A DNA stretch of 64,000 bases. Origin: Galeruca laticollis (Eukaryota; Arthropoda; Insecta; Coleoptera; Chrysomelidae). Location of the stretch: positions 22,715,926-22,779,925 of the forward strand of contig OY998177.1 of the NCBI GenBank assembly GCA_963921935.1, read 5' to 3'. The notes below the pieces were generated by a model, which worked only from the letters and a program-made list of their open reading frames with translations, was not told where the DNA came from and did not search any database. A program made the position numbers and the translations under genes. Within the stretch, counting starts at the first letter, position 1, and the number at the start of each line of letters is the position of its first letter. Below are positions 55,112-64,000 of the stretch, in pieces.

Positions 55112-57176
55112 ATGTCACGAGGACGAAAGAGAAAATCTGAAAAAGGCCTTTTCAGTGCCGAATCAATGAAAAGGGCTGTCCAAGATGTTATTAAACACAA
55201 ATTAAGCTTAAGGAAGGCAGCGGAGAAAAACAACGTGAAACATCAAACATTGGCGAGATACGTTAGGAAAACAAGAAATAGTGAAGGTAATGAAGAAAAT
55301 GTATCCTACCGCCCTCATTACGATACCCGGAGAGTGTTTTCCGAAGAACAGGAAACTATTCTGAAGGGTTTCATTATTAAATGTAGCCAAATGTGCTACG
55401 GCAGATCTACAAAAGATGTGCGAAAGCTAGCTTATGAACTTGCCATCCATAATAAAATTCAGATCCCATATAGGTGGATAGAGAAGAAATCAGCAGGAGT
55501 GGATTGGTTACAGGGGTTTATAAAACGGCATCCAGAATTGAGCATTAGGCAACCTGAAGGCTGCAGCCTTTCTAGAGTTACCTCATTCAACCGCAATAAC
55601 GTCGAGCAGTTTTTTCGCAATTTAGAAGATGTCATGAAGCGCTACAATGGGTTTGCAAGTGGAACGCGTATTTATAATTTGGACGAGACGGCGACAACCA
55701 CTGTCCAAAAATCCTCAAGAATTTTAGCAAAAAAGGGAGTCAAGCAAATAAACAAGGTGACCAGTGGAGAACGTGGAATTTTGATTACCACATGCTGCAT
55801 TATTAGCGCAGCAGGTGAGTAGTTTCATTTGAATAAATCGATTCTTTTTCCTAACCGTAGCTATGTCTCTTCTAGGAGTTTCGTTGCCCCCAGCAATGAT
55901 TTTTCCGAGGGTCAACTTTAAGCCTCACATGTTACACGGAGCTCCATCAGGAACTTTAGGCCTTGCTACTCCATCGGGATGGATGAATTCTGAGCTTTTC
56001 GTATCTGTTATTGAACACTTCATTTTTCATTCTGGCAGTTCAACGTCAAATCCAACTTTATTATTGCTTGATAATCATGAAAGTCATCTTTCAGTTGAAA
56101 CCCTAAACCTGGCCAAAGACAATGGGGTTGTTATTTTAACACTGCCTCCCCATTGTTCTAACAAATTACAGCCATTGGACGTATCAGTGTTTGGTCCATT
56201 TAAAACATATTATAACAGTGCGTTAGACTCCTGGATGATGACAAATCCTGGAATTCCAGTTACACTATTCCAGATTGCCGAATGCGTTGGACATGCCTTT
56301 GACAAATCCATGACCCCTAATAACATTAAAGCAGGTTTCAAAAAATGTGGCATTGTGCCATTTGATCGCCACGTTTTTGGAGATGACGATTTTTTAATGA
56401 GTAGCGTTACCGACAGAGAGGAGCCTTTAAGAGAAAGCCAACAGGAAGTAACTGTTGGAACACATGCAGGCAATCCAGACACTGGCGTTTTAGAAGCACA
56501 TGCGAGCAATGCAGACACTGGACTTTCAAATGGAACAGCTGAAAAAAATATTTCAGCAACTACGAATTTTAAAACACCAGAAGAACTATTTGGGTATCCA
56601 AAAGCAAAGCCGAGAAAAACATCTAAACCAAGAAAGAGGGGTAAGAGTATGATCGCAACTGATACACCTGAGAAGTTAGAAATAGAAAAGAAGTTTATGG
56701 AGAAGAAGCGATCAGAGTCACTTAAAAAGGCCAAAGGAACGAAGAGAACAGTAACAGATTCGCCTGGAGTTAAACCAAATCAAAAAACTTTGTCGTCATC
56801 TGAAAGTGACAATAATTCATTTACTTCAGATTCTTCAGACGCAGAATCTTTCAATGATTTAGAAATGAATCAAAGTCAAGAAAATTTGAAACCTGTTGTC
56901 AACTCCTACGTTTTGATTGAGTTTCATGACAAAAAGTCTGTTTTCTTTGTGGGTAAAATTATTGAAAAAATTGAGGATGATTTTAAAGTTAGTTTTTTGA
57001 GGCATAGTATCAAACAAAAAAACTCCTTTATTTTTCCCGCTGTTGAGGATGTTGCGTATGTAAAGAAAACTGACATGAAATGTTTGCTTACAGCAAATAG
57101 TAAAGTGGGCAGCACAAAACGGCAGCAGTCTTTTATAAACTTTGGTGTATCTTTTGATGGCATCGATATCCGTTAG
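55112..57176 (+). CDS. Pogo-like transposase (HTH-psq, CENP-B HTH, DDE_1), two exons, apparently intact
   Basis: Exon 1 is 55,112-55,814 and exon 2 is 55,876-57,176, joined across a 61-bp intron (GTGAGT...TCTTCTAG). The product is 667 aa. The ATG at 55,112 is chosen because the open frame upstream has only a GTG and lies over terminal motifs. Domains: psq-type HTH (about residues 14-52), Tc5/CENP-B-type HTH (about 75-160), DDE_1 core with acids at about D191 (IYNLDETAT), D300 (LLLLDNHESH) and D336 (KLQPLDVSVFG), the last two 35 residues apart. A GF..CGI.PF signature near residue 400 and a basic, Ser-rich tail follow (KRGK, SSESDNNSF). It would cut and paste the element at TA. Length and motifs fit an active enzyme. 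Confidence 0.9.
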
Positions 57177-57488
57177 TACCTTTTGATGTTAGAACCTCAG
57201 ATATATTTTATTTGATTGTTTTTTCCACATAATTGTGTAATATTTTTAGATAAACGTTTGTTTATTGCTTTTTTGTTTTGTTTTTATCTTGTCTCAATGT
57301 GGCCCACTTCGTGGGCTACCTTGAGACAAAATCAATTTTTTTAAATTCGACTATAACAGAAACAATTATAATATTGTGTTAATAATTTACTCAAAAAATG
57401 TGTGCATTAAGATGAAAGATTATGAAGCATACGTAACTGTAGCAAAAAAATTAAAGTTGCCAATTCTATTCCCAAAAAAGTAAAAATT

Positions 57489-57512
57489 GTCTCAATGTGG
57501 CCCACCCTCCCC
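57489..57512 (-). repeat. Pogo-like right TIR
   Basis: GTCTCAATGTGGCCCACCCT followed by CCCC and TA. It matches the left end with 2 mismatches over 24 bp. Confidence 0.9.
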
Positions 57513-57514
57513 TA

Positions 57515-58948
57515 CTCTAATCAACATTTTCTTTTCAATTAAATTACATTCGTGGTGATTATTCACCATTTCGGATTTAAGTTATGTCCTTGCCTTTAAC
57601 ATTATTTGAATTAGTTTGATGCCATTTGGCTAGATGTCCCATAAATGGAATGAAATGTGACATTACAATTCTGGAAAACTGAACAAGAATACGACAACAA
57701 TGTATGAATAATTTCCAGAATGAACTTTTCGGAGATATTATGTATAAAATTTTCAATACATAAAAATTATTGTATTAGACGTGAAACTTAAGTCCACGCT
57801 TACATACACTGATACGTATTTATGTCTAAAAATTATAAAGTATAGTTCAATCGCCGGGGTCCAAAGTAGGCAGAAATCGGTGTCTGAAATCCTTATTCTA
57901 TCAAGCTTAGACGTGACAGTTGCAAGACCGGTAAAACAATAGGTCAATGGCTTTGTTCAAAGAGTCTTTGAGGAATATTTCCAAGTTATTTCCAATCATC
58001 AATGGAATAAGCCCATTATGTATATATTTTTTGTCTCGAAACCTAATATACAAAATCTATCAAAATATATAATTTCAACTGACCTGCCTTTTCTTCGAAT
58101 GACACCATGAACAGAATTTCTAACCCGTTGGTTCCCAGATTTTTTTCGTTTTATGGCTAATTTTAGTGTTTTTGATGAGTTATTGTTAGAATTTGTAAAA
58201 AGAGTATGAATTTTTGCAACTAGATTTTTAGATCCTTCCTTATTTGTAGCGCTAGGAACTACTAGGGAAAAAATACGTATATTCCAAAATAGAGCTTTTT
58301 ATTGAAAATCATACAAAAAATAAAGAACAAGGTATGAAATATTGTGTTTAAATATTTTTTATGAGGTAAGAAACAAAAAAATCAATACACTGGCTCTTCA
58401 AGGATGGGAATTCTTGATTTGTATATATTATTGTATTTTTAGAAATGTGTGCAGTATTGTTAGTCTGTCGGCGATCTATTTGCAGATATGCATTTGTTTT
58501 TGTATCTGTTCGCTATGGTTTGTATCTTTAAAAGCATAACTTAGTTTAGGTCTGTAACGTTATTGAATATTTAGAAAAATATTACGTTTTATAATATCAT
58601 TTCAATTTTTGTTATTAAAATTGTAATACCATAAAGTACGATTGTTTAGACCAAACGAAATATCTCATTGTAAAGTTTGTAAGACTTATTGTCATATTAT
58701 ATTTGAACTTCCATGGTTGAAAGAGACGGGATCTTTGAATAATCGATCGGTGTCGGAATGCCTATAATAAAACACGTCGCACATTTGTATAACATGTGAG
58801 CGTTAAAAGGTTTTTAATAGGATGGTCTCACCTTTGAAACATCTTTCAATAGCAATTAGAAAATCCAATGGATGTTGCCACGCACTTTTTATTCGTTTTT
58901 TTCTTCTTCTCTTCAATTTCAACAATTGGTATGAAGACCAACTATTCT

Positions 58949-58999
<51 letters not shown>

Positions 59000-59690
59000 A
59001 TTTTGGGGTGCTACTTTTTATTATAATTTGATTTGATATAATTAATTTGTTATAGTTTCAACTTCCTATTTTTGATGTAATTGAGTATTCTTATTTATTT
59101 GCTACTAAAGCTTTTATTCAATTGTAATTTTCATAGTTGTTGAACGCCAAATTTCATTCGTTATTTATTATTAATATTTCATAGTTCAGATGTTTGCTCA
59201 TATAAATAATTAATTTAATTCTTTACCTTTATCTCAAATTTCTTTTCCTTAGAATATTTGTGAAAATAAACTTATCCCAGGGCAATTAGTTTCAAAACGA
59301 AAATTAAATAATTGTACAATGAAACAAACTGTTTACTAAATAATCATTTGAATAAAATTTATATTTACAAAAGTTCACAAAATCTGAAAACTATGCGACG
59401 CCTATGAAAACTAATTTACATAAATCTCCATATAGTTTTAACTTTGAAATATTTTTAAACAGCTGCAGACATTTTTACTTTTTTTATGAGAAAAACAAAT
59501 ATTGTATCTAGATAACTTATTGAAATATGTCTGTTAAGTAAATGCTTTGTGATGAGTCGGTTTTGAAATGCGTACAATCATCTTACAATAGTGTTGATGA
59601 TATGTGTGTGTGAAACAGTAAATTTTATGAATTATTTGAAAAGGTTCAATTTCTTATCAACTAGAGACATGCAAGTTACTTTTATACAAT
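57515..59690. other. Intergenic with one (TA)n run
   Basis: No credible gene. Short frames at 57,753-57,947 (minus) and 58,342-58,539 have no recognisable domain. A (TA)n microsatellite is at 58,954-58,996. Confidence 0.5.
58954..58996. repeat. (TA)n microsatellite
   Basis: Pure TA dinucleotides, about 42 bp. The overlapping Tyr/Ile-repeat frame is not a gene. Confidence 0.95.
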
Positions 59691-59923
59691 AAAATATCAG
59701 GTGAGTCTATAATTCTGATACTATCATTTTAAAATTTCACTTATTATAGTTCATTATTTATGCTTAATTCCTTTTAAAAATTTTTATTGGCCTGGAATTT
59801 ATTTGAATTTTTTTAATAAATTCACAATGATCATTTTCCTACTTATTATTAAAGTTTTGTTTATTATTTTGGATCCAAAATATTTAAATATCACCAACCT
59901 GATGTAAAATTGCTTCTCGCAAC

Positions 59924-60073
59924 ATGTCTGCTGTTAGACGATTCACTCATCCATCGGCAGCCATTGATTTTTTCCAGATAACGCAATCACTTCCTCGTCT
60001 CCTCCAGAAAAACTACTTATACAAGTTACAGAGTATGCATTTTATCACCTTTATTTTATTACGTACTTATTAA
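59924..60073 (+). CDS. Short open frame in a GC-richer island (49 codons), uncertain
   Basis: ATG at 59,924 opens MSAVRRFTHPSAAIDFF and runs to a TAA at 60,071. It stands out from the AT-rich background and has a GTATGC donor-like site at about 60,032 with TTTCACAG acceptor-like sequence at 60,115-60,122. Unit 2 has the same frame at 62,949 with one difference that is synonymous (TTT to TTC). The opposite strand is also open in part, so strand and coding status are unresolved. It may be a repeat. Confidence 0.25.
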   Translation: MSAVRRFTHPSAAIDFFQITQSLPRLLQKNYLYKLQSMHFITFILLRTY

Positions 60074-61497
60074 ATGATATTCAACACTTTAATTAAAAAT
60101 TTCTCATTTGAACTTTCACAGAGATGTTCCCTTCCGCTTCGCTTCTTTCCATCTTTCTACTTTTCTTTCTCATCCACAACCCTTTAGTTGTTGACCGGAA
60201 GCTCCCGCTTTTTTACAATTTCTATTCATAGCGTCTCATTTGTCACTATATTATTTCTTAAAATTCACTATATTTCTGACATAGGGTTATGGTAATTCAT
60301 TGTATTCCACGTGTTATATTCATCAAAGTTCCTAAATTATTTATTATCATTGTTTATAACTGTCTTTTTCATTATTTAATATTATCAAAATCTTCTGACT
60401 GGTCAGCACTGATTTAGATGAATGTCAATTCTTACAACACAAATAATACTACAAAGCATACGTATACAATTCATTTTATTTTGATTTTCCATTCACCACA
60501 ATTTTAAACATACATTTATAGATTTTATTCTCATCATTTGTTATTATTCATTGCATTTTTGAGTTGGTATTTCTGTCATCATATCTCAATTCCTTTTCTA
60601 TCAACATTGCATACAAATTACAGATTTCTATAGATTTATGTCCCTAACAAATAAATATTTTCCGTGTCTAATATTACGACCTGCGTTAACTTAATTAGTT
60701 GAGCTTTTTTTCTTGTTAAAGTTCTGTATCAGGTTACAGATAGCGTTGAATTATTTATTGATGATCTGCAATGATTATTAACATGACTTATTTTATTTTT
60801 TTTATGACTATATTACTATGAAATTAATTTGATATCTTCGTAAATACATAGAATAGATGAAACTTAAAGAAATATAATTGACAAAATAATTATCCCTTAA
60901 TAGTATATAATAAATTCAATATTATTTATATGCTTGTCTATTCTGCATACGCTATATAGAATTTCGTAATTCTATTACACATATAATTTTCCTTTCATTA
61001 TCACTAAATTTTGTTGTGAATGATCTTATTTAATTTTGAAATTCTCTTCCATATTAGAAACTATATGAAAATTTTTAAAAGTCACATTCCAATTTCATAA
61101 AATTTTGTTAAACTGAATAAAACCAAGTATCTTTGTCTGAAACATTTCAACATTTGATTTTATGTATCTGACAAATTTCTTTTATAATAAAATTTATTTC
61201 ATTGACCTTTATGTCAAATATCTGGAAACTTTAAGCTTAAAATCAACTTAGTCTTTCAAAAGGAATTTTACTACAAGACTTCATAGCTTTGATAGTCTAT
61301 GCTAATCAAATTGAATTTTATAATTTGCACTCTATTATGACCTACCATCTGAACATTCCTTGTTCATTTTATGATTGAATGTTCTTGAGAAAACTTAATT
61401 TGTTTGTCATATGTTATTCAAAAATTATTGATATCTAGCGATATTTTTCTCTATCATTTTTATGTTTATATTTTATTCCTAACTGAGCATATCATCT

Positions 61498-61499
<2 letters not shown>

Positions 61500-61533
<34 letters not shown>
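61500..61533. repeat. (TA)n microsatellite
   Basis: About 34 bp of pure TA, just before dispersed-repeat copy B, as a TA run also precedes copy A. Confidence 0.95.
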
Positions 61534-61539
<6 letters not shown>

Positions 61540-61669
61540 ATATCTAATGTGTTTTACTAATTTTATTATATTTTATATACGAATATGAATTTATATGATG
61601 CTGAATTTAATTTGTAGCTGTCATCACAATTTGTGATAATAACTATACTATTGTGAAAATACCTTTACC

Positions 61670-62475
61670 TCTAAATATAACCTATAAAATTTCCAATGAC
61701 AGCAGTTGTCAAATTAATATGCCAGGCTAAATAAATATCAAATTTTATATTATGAAAGATAAATCAAAACAACACCAATCAACTCACTCTTTCTCAGGGA
61801 GGGATCAAATATTTCAACTAATAATTCAAATTTGTAAATTTCCAAATAATTTTCTAAATTACGTATCACACTATTCAAATCTACAGTAACTGTTTATCCA
61901 ATACACTATAAGACAATTTAAATTATCTTATGACATATATGAATTTACTGTCAGGAGATTAACTAAATGTCACTTATTATACTAAATTTTCTATAGTATA
62001 AAAATTATCAAATATAATGAAAATGAATATGAAAAGAGAGCCAAAGAGATTTGGAATTCAAATTTATATAATATATTATCAAAATAACACTTACAAAAAT
62101 TAGAACTCTTCAAAAATATCACAAACGCATAAACAAAGATAGAATTTTCAATCAAACCTTAATATTAAAAACAATCTATATTAGAAATTTCCGATCTAAA
62201 TAATTTAACCGAAAGTTCAAAATGTCTAAATTTATACTTGATATCTGTCTACGTTTTTATATACCAAGAGAGATTTTCATTATTTTATTTATAAGTGCCA
62301 TTTGCTAATAGAGACATCTGTATTCTGGTTTTTCAAATCGTTTTAAAATCTATCTGTCATTAAGTCTATTCTGCAGTAATGTCATATGAAATTGAAATGT
62401 CAAATTTTATTGTTATATTGAACCTTTCAAATTGTTGATAATACAGTGTGTATTACTAGTATTACATCTAAATAT
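61670..62475. repeat. Old dispersed repeat, copy B
   Basis: Colinear with 5,860-7,190 in blocks: GACAGCAGTTGTCAAATTAA, TATGCCAGGC, TCTCAGGGAGGGATCA, TTTACTGTCA and the end TACAGTGTGTA. It is much shorter than copy A owing to deletions. No coding is seen. Confidence 0.55.
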
Positions 62476-62713
62476 GCATATTTTCTTTATTTCAATGTTT
62501 TCTATAGAATTTAGATAGAAATCCCCCTAATAAAAGAATGATAAATCGATTCCTGTATATAATTATAATTTATCTCTCAAAATCGCCAAATATAATACTA
62601 GTTCTTAGTAACATAGTAATATCTTCCAAATAATTATCAACATATCTCAAAATTATCTTGAATCAAATTAAACTATTATTCCTAATTCCCATGAAACTTC
62701 TTAAATGTATTGA

Positions 62714-64000
62714 ATAAAATATCAGGTGAGTCTATAATTCTGATACTATCATTTTAAAATTTCACTTATTATAGTTCATTATTTATGCTTAATTCCTTTT
62801 AAAAATTTTTATTGGCCTGGAATTTATCTGAATTTTTTTAATAAATTCACAATGATCATTTTCCTACTTATTATTAAAGTTTTGTTTATTATTTTGGATC
62901 CAAAATATTTAAATATCACCAACCTGATGTAAAATTGCTTCTCGCAACATGTCTGCTGTTAGACGATTCACTCATCCATCGGCAGCCATTGATTTCTTCC
63001 AGATAACGCAATCACTTCCTCGTCTCCTCCAGAAAAACTACTTATACAAGTTACAGAGTATGCATTTTATCACCTTTATTTTATTACGTACTTATTAAAT
63101 GATATTCAACACTTTTATTAAAAATTTCTCATTTGAACTTTCACAGAGATGTTCCCTTCCGCTTCGCTTCTTTCCATCTTTCTACTTTTCTTTCTCATCC
63201 ACAACCCTTTAGTTGTTGACCGGAAGCTCCCGCTTTTTTACAATTTCTATTCATAGCGTCTCATTTGTCACTATATTATTTCTTAAAATTCACTATATTT
63301 CTGACATAGGGTTATGGTAATTCATTGTATTCCACGTGTTATATTCATCAAAGTTCCTAAATTATTTATTATCATTGTTTATAACTGTCTTTTTCATTAT
63401 TTAATATTATCAAAATCTTCTGACTGGTCAGCACTGATTTAGATGAATGTCAATTCTTACAACACAAATAATACTACAAAGCATACGTATACAATTCATT
63501 TTATTTTGATTTTCCATTCACCACAATTTTAAACATACATTTATAGATTTTATTCTCATCATTTGTTATTATTCATTGCATTTTTGAGTTGGTATTTCTG
63601 TCATCATATCTCAATTCCTTTTCTATCAACATTGCATACAAATTACAGATTTCTATAGATTTATGTCCCTAACAAATAAATATTTTCCGTGTCTAATATT
63701 ACGACCTGCGTTAACTTAATTAGTTGAGCTTTTTTTCTTGTTAAAGTTCTGTATCAGGTTACAGATAGCGTTGAATTATTCATTGATGATCTGCAATGAT
63801 TATTAACATGACTTATTTTATTTTTTTTATGACTATATTACTATGAAATTAATTTGATATCTCCGTAAATACATAGAATAGATGAAACTTAAAGAAATAT
63901 AATTGACAAAATAATTATCCCTTAATAGTATATAATAAATTCAATATTATTTATATGCTTGTCTATTCTGCATACGCTATATAGAATTTCGTAATTCTAT
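62714..64000. repeat. 3,025-bp direct duplication, unit 2 (runs off the window)
   Basis: Aligns base for base with 59,691-60,975, to the last base of the window (GTAATTCTAT at both ends). Differences include 59,819/62,829 region T/C, the TTTTTT versus TTTCTT at about 62,994, and TCTTCG versus TCTCCG at about 63,862. Confidence 0.9.

Larger units (their letters stand above)
54648..57512 (+). mobile_element. Pogo-like DNA transposon, structurally complete (2,865 bp)
   Basis: The ends GGGGAGGGTGGGCCACCATG and CAATGTGGCCCACCCTCCCC are inverted repeats with TA on both outer sides (54,646-54,647 and 57,513-57,514), the expected duplication. The interior holds one two-exon transposase with no stops. 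Eight copies of a GGGCCACnnTGAGAC motif sit in the subterminal regions. Intact coding and matching ends suggest recent activity. Confidence 0.9.
59691..62713. repeat. 3,025-bp direct duplication, unit 1
   Basis: Sequence from AATAAAATATCAGGTGAGTC onward recurs at an exact offset of 3,025 bp. From 59,691 to 60,975 only about five substitutions and no net indel separate it from unit 2. The unit includes a (TA)n run (61,500-61,533) and copy B of the dispersed repeat. Confidence 0.9.

Overview
The window is AT-rich eukaryotic DNA, almost certainly from an insect. Every recognisable gene belongs to a transposable element, introns are very short (54 and 61 bp), and the element mix (piggyBac, pogo, mariner, Penelope, BEL/Pao, Gypsy, Jockey, RTE, Helitron-like and Polinton-like DNA) is typical of insects. 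I cannot name the species; a beetle is plausible but unproven. I see no convincing host gene, rRNA, CRISPR array or bacterial operon.

Layout. 1-5,400: tail of a non-LTR element, then two Penelope-like elements (PLEs) head to head, the first interrupted by a structurally intact piggyBac element with TTAA flanks. 5,400-11,440: AT microsatellites, a 62-bp palindrome, an old dispersed repeat, a Helitron-like element and a T-rich tract. 11,445-23,820: a miniature PLE foldback and a Jockey fragment split by a BEL/Pao array of three 781-bp LTRs and two internal regions on the minus strand, with outer 5-bp duplications. 24,150-29,430: a second PLE with inverted terminal arms and a decayed piggyBac of another lineage. 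30,765-52,925: one RTE-type retrotransposon split by a nested stack. A Gypsy element sits inside it, and inside the 3' LTR of that Gypsy lies a 13.8-kb near-perfect palindrome. A mariner-like element also interrupts the RTE. 52,925-54,250: non-LTR tail with poly(A) and mariner pieces. 54,648-57,512: a structurally intact pogo-like transposon. 59,691-64,000: a 3,025-bp direct duplication running off the edge.

The most unusual object is the palindrome (36,080-49,891). It has arms of about 6.9 kb around a 53-nt spacer, starts AG and ends CT, and is flanked by the 6-bp duplication AAACAC. These are Polinton/Maverick-style ends, yet I recognise no Polinton core gene inside. The arms carry a promoter-like GC-rich end, a tRNA-like box B, several tandem repeats, exon-like cassettes and an unidentified reading frame near the centre.

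The Gypsy carries a degraded macro domain (OARD1/TARG1-like) plus a CCCH zinc finger downstream of integrase and has lost its reverse transcriptase. The only apparently intact coding units are the piggyBac and pogo-like transposases.
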